From assembly GCA_021613335.1 (NCBI GenBank), contig JAJTWR010000044.1:3038501-3102500 (forward strand): a DNA stretch of 64,000 nucleotides. Reading direction: 5' to 3'. This stretch comes from Whitmania pigra (taxonomy: Eukaryota; Annelida; Clitellata; Hirudinida; Haemopidae). How positions within the stretch are numbered: position 1 is the first letter of the stretch; every line of letters begins with the position of its first letter. This document shows, in pieces, positions 24,409 to 36,400 of the stretch. The translations under genes and the position numbers were made by a program. Under the pieces are notes generated by a model. That model was not told the DNA's origin and ran no database searches. It saw only the letters and a list, made by a program, of their open reading frames with translations.

Positions 24409-24840
24409 ACACTACACAAGAACTACCCTATGCAGCTATATGAACTAGGTGGAACAAAGGAAAGTTCCCGCTCCTAGCTCCTGTAGCCGCATAGGCTAAT
24501 TAGCATGTGCATCCACAACAATATATATATATATTATATAAATTGTCTCATATAATATATATATAAAAACAGTGAAATTAAACTAATAAGAAAAAATTTA
24601 CCATTTTATTAAACCAGCAATGCATTTTAGCATAACTAGTCGACAAGGAGACGACAATATCATTTAAATCATTCAAAGGTTTTCTAGAAAAAACTTTATT
24701 TCCAAAAATGCCAATTTCAAACAATGAATAATATTTATGAATAAAATTGTCCATGTAGCAATTAAATCAGAATTTTATATAAATAGAAACAATTATAAGT
24801 ATTTGATTGGTTTGTAACGATTTCTTTCCTATATACGATT

Positions 24841-27543
24841 CTAGCATTTCCACAGCAACCAAAATGTTTCCATAATGCCTTTTCCCTGAATATCCACAAA
24901 TTATAAACATGAACTATTTATGACAATCTTCATAAAGCTCAAATTAGTTTAAATTAGATTTTTTAATCGTAGCTCATTTATGTGAACTTATGGATTTATA
25001 TGGAGCCATATGACATCATAGCGTCCAATGGCGAGGGCACCACACTGGAACCAGTGAGCGGATTTAGGGAGCTACAAAAAGTTTTGTCAAATTTAGACGC
25101 AAAAAAGTTCATCTCCTCATTTTTTACGGGGGTTTGCCCTATCCTGACGTTTGACAACAAGAAGGTCGTCTCTTCAGGCTGTGCGAGGTCCCTACTCTTG
25201 TGGCGTTGTGAGCACGACACATTATGATTGTAGCATGCCCTGACGACGGTGAAGTTGTTAACTTTGAATGTTAATAACTTTAACTAAGTTTTTGCCAGAC
25301 GTTTGCCAACTTCACCGTCGTCATGCCCTGGCCTGTTGTCGCGTGAGTTAACTCGTAAGCTAAGCTTTTCTTACTTTAACTTGTATAATTCCTCTCTTTT
25401 CCATGATGTAACCACCGCTAATGAGGAGTAAGGAGTGAGTTGTTGAAGAAATTTGAATTTTGGAGGCTGTAAAGTATTTTTAATAAAAATCCCTTTATAA
25501 AAAAAACTGGAATAAATATATTCAAAAAATTTAGTATTGTTGAAGAGAGGATCTCATGCACAAAATCATAGATATGTTTTACCTGCTCCAGTGGACTGCA
25601 TTCTGGATGCCGTGTTGACAGTATCCCCGAACAAGCAGTACCTCGTCATCTTGTTGCCCACCACTCCTGCAACACACGGCCCTGCGAGATTTCATGTTAT
25701 TTCATCATGCTCCACAGTTCCCCTCGGCTCCTCCCACTTACTAACCTGTATGGACGCCTATTCTCAGTTCCACTTTGCGCTGAATGTCTGGAAATTTCTG
25801 ACGATCAATGGCCTCCAAAATGTCGAGGGACATGTCTGCCACTTCGACCACGTGTTGCTGGCCATTTCTTACTGGAACTCCACTCACTACCATGTACACG
25901 CTTCCTATTGTTTCCACCTTTAGATTTTTTGCGGTTGTAACTTGATAAAAGTGACACATTCATTGAATTACTAACCTTGTATACATCGTGCAAAATTATT
26001 TTGCTGTCGATGAGATTATAGATGCAGTTTAGGAAGTCAACAATTTTTATTGGTTGATGTGAAAAAATGATGTCGTTGAAGTCCACAACATCAGTGAAGC
26101 ATACAGTGCTCGACTAAAAGTAACAAATCTATTGATAATAATTAATTAAAATGCATTGAACAATGTAGGATGATATTACGGCTCGAATTTGGATTTGCAA
26201 TATTTTTAAAATTCTGTATTTTTAACCTCAAAAAGTTCAGCTTCAACTTCGCTCGTATTTTTAAGCTGAGCAACGACTGATCTGGGAAACATTTCAGACA
26301 GCAACACGTCGCTTCTATCCTTCTCTTCCGTTAGTTTATTCGCTTGAGCCTGGAGGGAGTTCATAAATTGGAGGAGGGTATTAATGGTTGTCTCAGCGTT
26401 TCGGTAAATAGCCATCATGTTTGGTACGAGCATAACACAGGCCACCAAATAAATGACCACACCTGATAGAGTAACCAATCGATTGATTCATTGAACTTAT
26501 TGGCGATTAATTACTCGCATTCACCTGCCAAGCATTTGTTCCATTCCATCTCAAATCCTTCTTCATGTTCTCCATGATAAACTTCCATGGCCATCTGCTT
26601 CAGCATCATTCCAATCTGGCCACACGTGTTATGAAATATCAAAGGATTATCCTGCATTTCCTCGTAGAGTTCTAACTGATCATCTTTGTCGAGAAAGTAA
26701 CGGACATCAGGAAATTCATTCTTGTGTCTCTCGTACAAATCTAATAAATTATTATCTGCCTCTAAAGATCGGCCAATAGCTGCCAACCCGGTGCTAATTA
26801 AACTTATGAAGCGCATTTTGGTTTCCTCAAGTTGTAGTTGCATGCCTTCTATGCAGCACAGAAATGAAAAATCTTTGTAAGCTTCAAGGATATCCTGAAA
26901 AGCATAAATGTGCATGAAAGTAATTTTAGAAAGTTCTGCTTCATGAAAACTTGGCAAATGGTCGATGCTTTCTCCTATTAATCCAGAATAGAATTGGATC
27001 ATTTCTAGATATCTTGCTGAGCAGTTTGTCGCGGTCAAAACTTTGAATCTCATTTCGAATATCTTTGACTCCACGCTTTGGAGACCAGAAAGAGTGAAGA
27101 AATCATAGTTGTTCTCTCCCCCATTCTTAGCTTTCCATTTGAACGGCATTAATCGTGACATCGTGACATTTGTGTTGTTGAAAGCTTCGATCAGCATGCT
27201 AATGTTTTTAGACAGACACCCACTTGAATTGGACGAAGCGTTTCTATCGTGCAATTATTTCAATGAATTCAACGCTTTAATTACAAAATAAAAATACCAA
27301 CTCTTTTGTGAGGTAGCTGTAAGCAATTGTTTGTCTTTCTTCACCGAGAGAAAACACAAAGTTTCCAATAACGTGTCTCAACTCTGCCTTATCAAAGATT
27401 CCTGCGTAACCAACAAATGTTTTCGAGTAAGAAACCAATTGATTGACGCAAACCACCATGCAAATGGCCAGAGGAATTACGGGAATACCAAGCAGTTTGA
27501 ATCTATAGCAGAACTTGAAATGGGGAGATGCATGAGCAGGCAT
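24841..27543 (-). CDS. NIT-domain guanylate cyclase A
   Basis: Reconstructed exons: 27543-27302, 27243-26525, 26462-26227, 26113-25976, 25917-25746, 25681-25583, 25466-25375, 24885-24841; all GT-AG, in frame, 580 residues. Order: short N-terminus, TM1 (about residues 14-36, [15 protein letters not shown]), an extracellular NIT nitrate/nitrite-sensor-type region with a [13 protein letters not shown] motif (about 60-320), TM2 ([13 protein letters not shown]), a coiled coil ([16 protein letters not shown]), and a class III cyclase: CFTDVVDF (first metal Asp), VETIG (guanine-selecting Glu), [15 protein letters not shown] (guanine-selecting Cys, catalytic Asn and Arg) and C-terminal [14 protein letters not shown]. 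There is no kinase-homology domain. GSVYMV replaces the usual GDAYMV, so the second metal Asp is missing. The proposed ligand is inferred from the fold only. The 5' intron acceptor is weak. Confidence 0.88.
25241..25323. repeat. 17-base perfect inverted repeat in last intron of cyclase A
   Basis: TGACGACGGTGAAGTTG (25241-25257) and its exact reverse complement CAACTTCACCGTCGTCA (25307-25323) flank a 49-base loop, within the intron 25374-24886. It could be a decayed MITE or an RNA hairpin. Confidence 0.85.
25583..25917 (-). repeat. Conserved cyclase cassette, copy A (exon 5, intron 5, exon 6)
   Basis: 335 bases of about 98 percent identity with 42538-42872 and 46600-46934, including the 64-base intron and with no indels. 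Similarity stops at the outer exon edges. Confidence 0.93.
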
Positions 27544-28086
27544 GGTGGAATAAAGGTGAATTTCCAAGTTTACATTTTTATATCCACATTGAAGAAGGTG
27601 TCAAACACATCTCGAGGACTGTTGAAAAATCGGTCTCACAGCTGTGACCTCTCCAAACGACTCTAGTATGTGGAATTAATGACAATTTTCTCCTTAGTAT
27701 TTTTTTTATTCTAAATAATGTCGCTGAAGCGCATGGATTTCATTTATTCATTTTTAAATATTTTAGTATTTTAAATTTTAGGTTTTATTTTGAAAATGAC
27801 AAATATCGACAAGAAACCAAGTAACCTTCAATATGAGTCGAATTCAGAATATTTTAACAGATTGTAAATATTCTAAAAACCATGCAAATAAAAATGTTTC
27901 AAAAAAATTCCGTTCTCCAGGACAAACCGACCAAAGCAAAAGCGAAATTGCCTATCAATACGTTTAGCTTTTCCTTTTCTCTAATGTCAAGAGTTATATT
28001 TTTGTTTGTTAATATTCAGATGTAAGGCCAATGCATTAATTAAATTTCTAGTTATTTATCTTGAATTATAATGCTTAATTTATTTA
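27544..28086. other. Upstream region of cyclase A, no gene seen
   Basis: Presumed promoter side of cyclase A. 27545-27665 retains weak similarity, out of frame, to the N-terminal residues of cyclases B and C, so A may have lost part of its N-terminus. The rest is AT-rich. Confidence 0.4.
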
Positions 28087-28727
28087 TACAGTCGAACCCG
28101 GTTATGTCGCCGGCCCGGCCCGGTTTGCCAAAAAAGCGTCGAGATGACCGATGATCGAGATAACCGAAAATCAATATGGGGATTGCATATTAATATGTGC
28201 TTGCGATTTCTTTATGTACACGATGTGCGTTAATAAATAAGAATGTACATGTACGTGTTTTTAATAGTTTTTTTTATACAACAGCAATTGATATTTGATA
28301 TTGCTAACAGCAATATGTACATACATGCTTGCTAACAACAAAAGGCATGTGTAAACCAACAGCAGAGATTTACCAATATGCAATAAGAGATACAGTCAAT
28401 TCTCGACACAAACGTTTCTAATTATTTTTTTCCTACAAAGAAATTGCAAAGAAAAGATCGCTCACAAAAATTTCTCCAAAGATGTGCAGTCTATTTAAAA
28501 AAAAATTACAGTGTGAAATTTCGCGAGTCGCTTTGTTCTGACACAGCTTTGAAAACACGTGCAAGCAGTTACTATAGTTTCTTTACAAAATCCAAAGGGC
28601 TTTGTTGATTTTTGCATACAGTCTGCTTGAAAACAAGTGCTTCATTATTATTGATGTTGCCCAAAACAGTTTCATCTCCTACTGTCCTATTTTCCGCAGC
28701 ATTTCTATCATTTTACCAGCAGATTTG

Positions 28728-30082
28728 CAGTGTTGTGCAGTATCGAATTACATGTAATTCGTTACTGTAATTAATTACATTTTTTGGTAATTTTTACTTG
28801 TAACAATTACAAAAAAAAAATTGTACTCTTACTTGTAACAAATTACTATTTTTGGTCATACTTTTAATTCGTTACCTTTTTGGCGCAAGACGTTACAAAG
28901 TAACATAAATAACATTTTAAATTAGTTTAATTTATTTTTAAAAAAATTTAAATTCTATATTGTTATTCTTTGGTTCGTTCGATAACCTTCCCCTTCCCGA
29001 TCATCGCTCTTTTGTTATTGTTGTTATGGCCGGTCGTTTTTGTTTTAAATCGGAAATTGTGGATTAGTCATACCGAAGCTTTTTTAATATATAATATTAT
29101 ATACATATAATAATATAAGATTTAATATATCGTAGTATGGATTCATTTGAAGCCATTTTTAGTGTCGTTAGCGAAGATAAGAGGAACAAGGGTGAAGATA
29201 GTCCGTGGCCATATTTGAACAAAATGTTCAGATTTCAATCAAAGGAAAATCATAGAAGTATGCATGCCTACTCTGCCAACAGAAACAAAAACTACATGTT
29301 CAGCATATGAAGGTTCTTCATCTAACTTGAAGAAGCACGTGGAACGCATGCATCCAACAGAAGTTAAGGAATATGGGATATCTGTTGCCAACGATTGTCA
29401 AGCTTGATGAGAAACTGGTAGCCAAAATAGCATCTTCTAATGCAGCAAAGATGGACGAGCTTTGAGCTCTCGTTCATCTGATGCTGACAGTATTGAAGAC
29501 AGTTTCTTCAATTGCACAAGGTCAACTGATACTCTAATGCAGTATCTTCGAGACCGATCAGATGACATGAACATTATTACTGGAAGCGATACCCTGAAGA
29601 AATTATTTATCCAGTTGAACACTCCTCTGCCAGCTAGTGCAGCTGTTGAACGTTTATTCAGCTCTGCTCGTATGACAAAGAACAGCTGAAGGACCATAAT
29701 GAGTGAAACTATTCGAGGACTTAGTTATGTTAAAAATTAACAAAAATTTGTGATTGTAATGTAATAAAAACACCAAAAAAATGCATTAGTTCAAATGTTA
29801 TTACTTAATGACTGTTAGTACTAGCAGTTAATACCAGTAATTGTTTTAATGATAAGAGAAACAATTCCTTTTAAATAATACGGAATGATGTATGATAACA
29901 ATAATGGCAGCATCAAAGTTACTTGTAATTTTTACTTAAAAGTAACTTTTAGACCCTGTAACTTTTAACTTTTACTTGAGTAAATTTTTGAGACAATACT
30001 CTTACTTATACTTAAGTAGCATTTTGAGGTATTACTTTTACTTGTAACTAGTTACCGAAATGAGGTAATTTTTACAACACTG
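28728..30082 (+). mobile_element. Nested hAT transposon, internally deleted
   Basis: Ends CAGTGTTGT (28728) and ACAACACTG (to 30082) are inverted repeats, with a perfect 8-base target duplication CAGATTTG at 28720-28727 and 30083-30090, as hAT elements make. Subterminal regions are full of GTTAC/TACTTGTAAC motifs. Inside are a BED zinc-finger start and a hAT dimerisation end with the catalytic core gone. Confidence 0.93.
29137..29695 (+). pseudogene. Remnant hAT transposase (BED finger and hATC ends only)
   Basis: From ATG at 29137 the frame reads into SPWPYLNKMF, the start of a zf-BED domain. The finger continues in shifted frames (CLLCQQK…, then SSNLKKHVERMHP near 29315-29355). At 29462-29689 a frame ends LFIQLNTPLPASAAVERLFSSARM, the hAT C-terminal dimerisation motif. 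The RNase-H-like catalytic region between them is deleted, so it is non-autonomous. Confidence 0.85.
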
Positions 30083-30089
30083 CAGATTT

Positions 30090-30333
30090 GTTCCAAATCT
30101 TCGTCCGTATCTTCATCATATTCTTTGACATTATCCCATGCAGATATGCTTGCCTGTGCTGACTGTACTCTTGATACAATGTCTTCATTGGTGATCCCGC
30201 CATCAGCAATGTCTTTCTCGATGTTTATGTAATCTCGGAATTTTTGGACAGTGATGGTTAACTCCCTTGCCTCCTCTTCCACTTCAAGGCTTGATTTTTC
30301 CCCCAATTTTGCACATGCACGGCAAATCAACAA
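30090..30333 (-). pseudogene. C-terminal fragment of Tigger-type transposase
   Basis: The minus-strand frame has acidic residues typical of pogo/Tigger transposase tails: FRDYINIEKDIADGGITNEDIV, then EYDEDTDEDLEQI. The hAT insertion at 30082 cuts it right after LEQI, and the frame resumes on the other side of the hAT near 28727 (KSAGKMIEML). The DDE core is absent. Confidence 0.7.
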
Positions 30334-30625
30334 GAGTGAATTGGGTTCGGCGAAATAAAAGAATCAACATAATCGATGAGAAAATGCTACAACGGCATAG
30401 CAATTTGGCGGTTCCACTTCAAAGTTGGCGATTAGTAAAGGAGTCGAAATAACTGATGTAAAGTGACGAACCTGACCGCCTTTAATGTTCGAGATTTGGG
30501 CGAAATAAAAGAATCAACATAAACTATGAGAAAATGATAAAACAAAGAGGGAATTCCACTTCAAAAGCGTCGACTTAATAAGGTTGGCGAGTTAACCGAG
30601 GTCGAGATAAGCGGATTCCACTGTA

Positions 30626-31698
30626 ATTTCATGTTATTTTTGGATTTATTTCAATAAGAAATGTTAGGTGATGAAAGCCTTAAGGGGCGACACCATGAGT
30701 TTCCCGCAAAGGGTGACACCAAGCCGAACAGTGCCAAGAGTTGCAATTGCATCAAGCGGATGTAATAAAATCGAATGTCGAATCGGTTATGTCGCCGATC
30801 TGCGTATTTACAAACCACGTCTAGAACGACGCCGGGCTGATTAATATTCATGTATAATATTATGCTAAAAGCGTATATTTTGCTAAAAGCTTTGTTTTAT
30901 TTGGAAAATTTTCCGAATTTCAATCGATGGAGAAATTATTGTTTGTTCCATATAATTGTCACAAAATTTATTGTTCGTTAATGTTAAAAATTAAGAAAAT
31001 AAATTAAGTATGTTTTAGATTTTGGTTGAATCAGTTGTTAATTTTTAGTTCGGACATCTGATACTTTTAGATGGGATCTGAGATTTGTGACATGGGGGAG
31101 GTTTAAATAGGTCTAAATTAGCAATTTCAGAATCATGTGCTTCGCAGTTTCAAGAGGTCGGTATCCTTCAGCTCAGTCTGCCAGAACCTTGATTCCACAT
31201 TTAGATATAGGTCTACAGATTAGGGCAGTAGTCCTGGACCTTCATGCATCTGATATATCGAATAATAAATGGAACTCTCGGAATTTTAATTATGATTTTT
31301 TTAAACTTTATATTTTATTATTAAAATAAAAGCATGAACTCTGACGTTTTTGAATATTTAAAAATAAACATTTCTAACTACATGAATCATTAAATCCGAT
31401 ATCGTAGACAAATTATCCGAGACTATCCGGTATCCGACAAAAAGGCTGTCTTGAATATCCTTAGTAGATATTATCCAACATTTTCATTGTGGAAACACCC
31501 ACTCGAATCCCGCTTTAACTAACCCAGTATTGATTTGACATTTTTTTTTTGATTAAGTATAAGAATATACTCATTCGGAAGTTGTTAGCTAATAATATGG
31601 ATCGATGACTACCGTGAAAAACTTAATTTGAATCTAAAGATCGGTATTTGGAGCAGAGGAACTGCTTTCGATCTCAGATAATCATTTACGCTAACTTC
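30626..31698. other. Intergenic, no gene supported
   Basis: 30680-30840 is richer in G+C and has short frames on both strands but no domain I recognise; it may be a retropseudogene or transposon debris. 31140-31330 holds a short plus-strand frame that I regard as chance. Confidence 0.4.
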
Positions 31699-32973
31699 TT
31701 ATTGTGAGAAATTGTAATTTGTGCATCTCGTAAGGCTGTGTTTGGAATTATTTTTCATATTTCTGGTAAAAGTAAATTCAAAGTGTTGCATGCTAAGTTT
31801 CTTCAGTTTCCGAACTTTAAGAAACGTTGCATCTATCGGTGATTGTTGAAATTTTGTGGTTATTTGGATATTTACCGGTCCATAACCCGAGTTCTTTGGC
31901 TTCAGTTGTGATAAATTCAAAAACTTGAACGCCGTAGAACTCTTCGATGTCAAACAAAGAAAACTTGGAGACATTGCTTGGTATTGATGGCTTCATGATG
32001 GCTTCTTCCACCTGACCTTTTATTAAAATCCAGTCTAGATGGTCGCCCAAATACGGAAATGATAGGAACTCCAAGTCAAGATCTGGCACCACTAAAAATT
32101 CATGTATGATACTTACAAAAGTTGTAAGTGACAAATTTAACTGCTACGATTATTTAATCATATTTAGTTTAATATAATTAGATTAATTGTTTTTTCACTT
32201 TTGTGGATCAGATTGAAAGTGATCTCGACAAGGCTTGGATTGAGAAGATGAACTTTCATCATGAGGACATTTAAATCCCTCTTGATGACATCGGGAGAAG
32301 AACTGAATATAGGGAAATCCCTGAGAACCGCAAGCTCTGATTGATAGAAGTTTGAAAGTTTCTTTCCCCACTTTTCTCTTTAAAACCCAAAATTGTATGA
32401 AATTAAGTTTAAATTCTAAGCAAAGTCGCACGTTTATATAAAATTACCCATCATCGTCTATAAAATCTTTGAAGCATTCACCACTGGATGTATCTCTTAA
32501 AAGTTCTCTAAACGCGGACATGTAGAAGACGAGACCTTGAACAATTTATCATGATATTATAAAAGTAATTAAATTGTAATATAAAAACCCCAACCGATAT
32601 CTGTCCAGGAACGACTGTTATAAATTCCTTGTAATTCTGAATCAATGAGATCTCTGTCCAGCAATTCATGGAATCCGAATTCTCCTTTCAGCCCACAAAT
32701 TGCCTTACAGACGAATAAAACGGCAAAATGTCCAAAATCAAATTTAGTGTTTTGTAATTCCTTTTTTGTCGGAAATCCAGCTATACTTTTGTCCAACGCG
32801 ACTTTACTCGAACACGACTCCTCCCCAAACAATAAATATTTTACCTTGGGATGGTTTTTTACATGAATCAAAAACAAATGTCTAGCAGCGAGTCTCAAAT
32901 AATCCACTTCTCCAAAATAAGGAGTCATTTCCAGAAGAGACTTGAGCGTCAGACGAGTTTTCACGTGCTCCAT
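31699..32973 (-). CDS. Unrecognised 331-residue protein, divergent from EFL1
   Basis: Exons 32973-32595, 32535-32448, 32377-32199, 32091-31876 and 31832-31699 join in frame through GT-AG introns of 42-107 bases and give 331 residues. The start MEHVKTRLTLKSLLEM is the first ATG of the open 5' exon. The protein is soluble-looking with no clear transmembrane segment or signal peptide. Patches such as YFGEVDYLRLAARHLFLIHVKNHPKVKYL and NVLMMKVHLLNPSLVEITFNLIHK look like packed amphipathic helices. I do not recognise a family. The consistent splice phases across five exons make it a real gene. It shares a 504-base intergenic region with EFL1, so the two may be co-regulated. The 43-base last intron is very short. 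Confidence 0.65.
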
Positions 32974-33477
32974 TGATTTCCTATTTACCGTAAGGCATGG
33001 AAAGAAATAACAGAGTGCAGGATGTTGTACTAAATAGAAGACTACCCACCGTTGCAACGTTCAACAACCGAAATAGCGATAGTTTCGCACCTGGCCTTCA
33101 ATGACTTCGCTTAAACTACCAGTAATGGGTAGTTGGTGCAAATGTTTGAAATCGAAGAGCTAAACGGAGGTGCGGAAAACATGTCACTTGTCAAAACTTT
33201 AAAACATTTCTTGTACAATGAACTTAGGTTAAACGTAAGTGCAAGCAGTTTTAAGTATATGAAACCATTATTTGATTTGTTTAATCGTTTTAAAATGAAT
33301 TAATGAAAGTCTTTAAAAATAAAATAATAACTTAAGTTCTTTTTTATACATTACTGTATTTGTTTACATCTACGCACGTTTTCGATTAAGTAACCGCGAT
33401 TAAATAGCAGTTAACAAAGCCATTGGCTATTGTTTTTGGTTTTTAAAATTAGATTTTATAAACGTTTTTTTTTCAAA
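32974..33477. promoter_or_regulatory. Divergent promoter region, unknown gene / EFL1
   Basis: 504 bases between the start codons of two genes that point away from each other. No canonical TATA box stands out to me. Inferred from arrangement only. Confidence 0.5.
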
Positions 33478-36400
33478 ATGAATCGCGTTAATGTTGAAAA
33501 AATAAGCCAGCTCCAAAAGGAGGCCTCTCACATAAGGAACGTTTGCATTTTGGCACATGTCGATCATGGTATGTGAACCTCATCTATGATTATTAAAGCT
33601 CTTATAAACTGATGATCTTAATTTTTCCCAAAGGCAAAACAACGTTAGCCGATAATCTGATTTCAAGCAATGGCATCATATCTCCCAAAATGGCAGGAAA
33701 GGTGAGACATTTCTTAGCAAATCCCTTTAAAAGATTTGTTATTTTTTATTTTTAAGATTTATAAGAAGCAATAACAATAGGAGTAATATTTTTCTTAAAA
33801 TTTTTCTGGTTTTGCTTGAAGTTGAGATACATGGACAGTAGAGAGGATGAACAGTTGAAGGGAATTACCATGAAATCCAGTGCTATTTCTCTACATTTTA
33901 CTTCAGGTATGAATTATTTGTTAATGCATTAGATGTAAATGCTACGACTAGATTACTAAAAGAAAATAATTTTATCTTAAAAAGAGGGAAACAAGGAATA
34001 TCTCATCAACTTGATAGATTCTCCAGGGCACATTGATTTTTACAGCGAAGTGTCTACTGTTGTTCGTCTTTGCGATGGTGCAATTATTCTTGTCGATGTT
34101 ATCGAAGGAATTTGTCCACAGGTTAGTTGATACATTGATGTGTTTATATTCTTGATGAATTTGTTGAAAATAAATATTTTCTATTGAATGCCTTCTTCAG
34201 ACTCAAGCTGTGCTGAGACAAGCATGGATTCAGAACATTAAACCGGTTCTAGTGTTGAACAAAATGGATCGCCTTATTCTTGAGACAAAGTTATCCCCAG
34301 AGGAAGCAGAGATGAGGCTAACACAACTCTTTGAACAGGTTCACTTCAAATTTAATTTATTGTCTTTGAAATTAAAAAAATTGTTTAAATCAGATTATTT
34401 GTTAATGGTGAGCAATCTTTTAGATCAATGCTGTCACAGGAGAGTTGTTTACCAGTGATGTGCTGGCAAAGTCTTCACAGGAGGTGCGGCTCTTTTTGCA
34501 TTGTTGTTCAGTTATTAATTGCAAAACTTAACTGCAATTATTCTTCAATATTTTAATTGCTGCAGGACACTCAGAAAAAAAATTGTGATGAAAGAAGAAA
34601 CCAGGTAATAAACTGGTCCTCAACCTTTTAATGTAATTGTGATAAATATCCTTTATGATTGTCTTTTTGTGTCTATTTAGTTTGCTTCTTCATTGTTAAT
34701 TGGTTGCACACAATCTAAATAAAGGGTGTATTGAAAAGCATGTGATTTTAATAATATATTTATTATCACTAATAACTGATAAAAACATTTTATTAACATC
34801 CCTAGCATCAGTGTTGGCATTGCTTTACTGATGTTAATGATGTCATTGATGGTGACAATGATAATGTTTTGCCAAATTCAGTTTGACTTGAATGAGTGGG
34901 GCACGGGGATTGAAGATCTTGATGATTCCATGCTCTACTTCTCACCTGATCAGGGAAATGTGGTTTTTAGCAGTGCCACTGATGGCTGGGGTTTCAGGTA
35001 TTACACCATTTTGAGATTTCTCAGATTTAACACAATTCAATCCCATAACATGTTACAGGATTTCTACCTTTGCTTCTATATATGCCAAAAAATTGGGTAT
35101 CAATTCAGAAGTTTTGAACAAGAAATTGTGGGGAGATTTTTATTTGGACCCAAAATCCAAATCAATAAAAAAGGGAGCAAAGGTATTTGTGATGATTATC
35201 ACATGATCATTATAATTATTACTGCATTAAAGTTTGATATTTATCATTGACCTAACTTACTTAGAGTAAAGGCAAAAAGACATTGTTTAACCAACTGATT
35301 CTTGAGAACATATGGAAAGTTTATGATTGTGTTTGCATCAAGAAGTGAGTATGACTTATTTTTAATTTTGGTTTTCTTTAAAAATGAGGTATTTTTGTAG
35401 AGATGAACTTTTGGTCAAGAAAATTGTAGAAACATTGGGTCTAAAGGTTGTAATAAAAACCACAGATCCTAAAAAAACATTGCAATCCATATTCAGTCAG
35501 TGGCTTCCTCTCTCAAGTTCTGTGCTTGGTGAGATTTTGTGACATCAATATGAATGAAATTGTTATGTAATGAAAATGTCTTATTAAGAAATGGTATGCC
35601 AGCTTCTTCCAAACCCACTAAGCATTTCTGAGGAAAGGGTGTTGACGTTCTTGAAGGGAAATGCATCGATTGATTCTGTTCCTGCTGAAACAATGTCACT
35701 GAAAGAAGGTTAGTGCAAAGAAAACATTTGTAATCTGGAATTTGTGTCTTTTATTAAAACATTAATTCTTTAACCACTAAATTAAAAAAACCCAGATCTC
35801 TCCAAATGCAGTTCTTTGGATTGCTCTCCTACGATCATCTTCATCTCAAAAATGTTCCCATTTGAAACAAAATTCTTGCCACAAAATCAACCAAAGTATG
35901 ATTTTTTAATTTGTAATCAATTAATTTATTGAGTAAATAAGATTTTCGTTTATTTCTTAAAGGCCTTTGTCAGCTGAAGAAAGAGCTGCTAAAAGGGAAA
36001 TGATTCTCAAGAAAAGGCTTGAAGGCAATACCAATGGATTGGTTTCATTAAGCACCATTGTTCCCTTAGGTATGACCTGCAAATGCTTCTCAAGACATTA
36101 AAGTTTATTCTTAAGTTTATATTTTCCAATCAAGATTCTGAAGAAACTGAAACTGTCAACGAAAAGAGCACCACTTTCATAGCTTTTGCACGAATTTTTA
36201 GTGGGAAAATCAAAAAAGGGCAATGGTTATATGTGTTTGGCCCTAGGCATGATCCTAATAACCTCTTGAATATTGATTTGAAGGTCATTTATCTTTATAT
36301 TTATCTTTACACATTTATCTTTAGTTAAATATGTTATAATTGAAAAATTATTATAAAAGAACGAAGACAAATTGAAAAGTTTGAATGTGGCTAAAGTCCG

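Larger units (their letters stand above)
23292..24520 (-). mobile_element. Second Ty3/gypsy element, minus strand, reduced to LTRs plus integrase
   Basis: The 3' LTR is 23292-23476 and the 5' LTR is 24049-24520 (element reads right to left). Both begin TGTTGTGG and end GTTATAACA; ATATA flanks both ends (23287-23291 and 24521-24525), consistent with a target duplication, although the site is TA-rich. Internal to the 5' LTR is TTTTGGCGACGAGG, a plausible primer site, and a purine tract AGGAGGGGGAGG precedes the 3' LTR. Between leader and integrase, gag, protease, reverse transcriptase and RNase H are absent. The 5' LTR is swollen by an 11-base tandem array and a SINE insertion. Confidence 0.85.
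24049..24520 (-). repeat. 5' LTR of second gypsy element, expanded
   Basis: 472 bases against 185 in the partner LTR. The excess is a tandem array at 24110-24310 plus an inserted SINE at about 24319-24408. Confidence 0.87.
28087..30623 (-). mobile_element. pogo/Tigger-type DNA transposon, deleted, split by a hAT element
   Basis: Left end CAGTCGAACCCGGTTATGTCG (28087) and right end CGAGATAAGCGGATTCCACTG (to 30623) are imperfect terminal inverted repeats of Tigger type, flanked by TA on both sides (28085-28086, 30624-30625). Removing the nested hAT leaves only about 1.17 kb, against about 2.4 kb for a full element. A near-repeat of CGAAATAAAAGAATCAACAT occurs at about 30339 and 30495. Only the transposase C-terminus survives. 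Confidence 0.8.

Noticed and set aside
24982..25227. 81-codon plus-strand frame
   Set aside because: Lies in the last intron of cyclase A and has no family features.
30651..30851. 66-codon minus-strand frame in a GC-richer patch
   Set aside because: No recognisable domain and stops in the surrounding frames; may be debris of a retrocopy but I could not name a parent.
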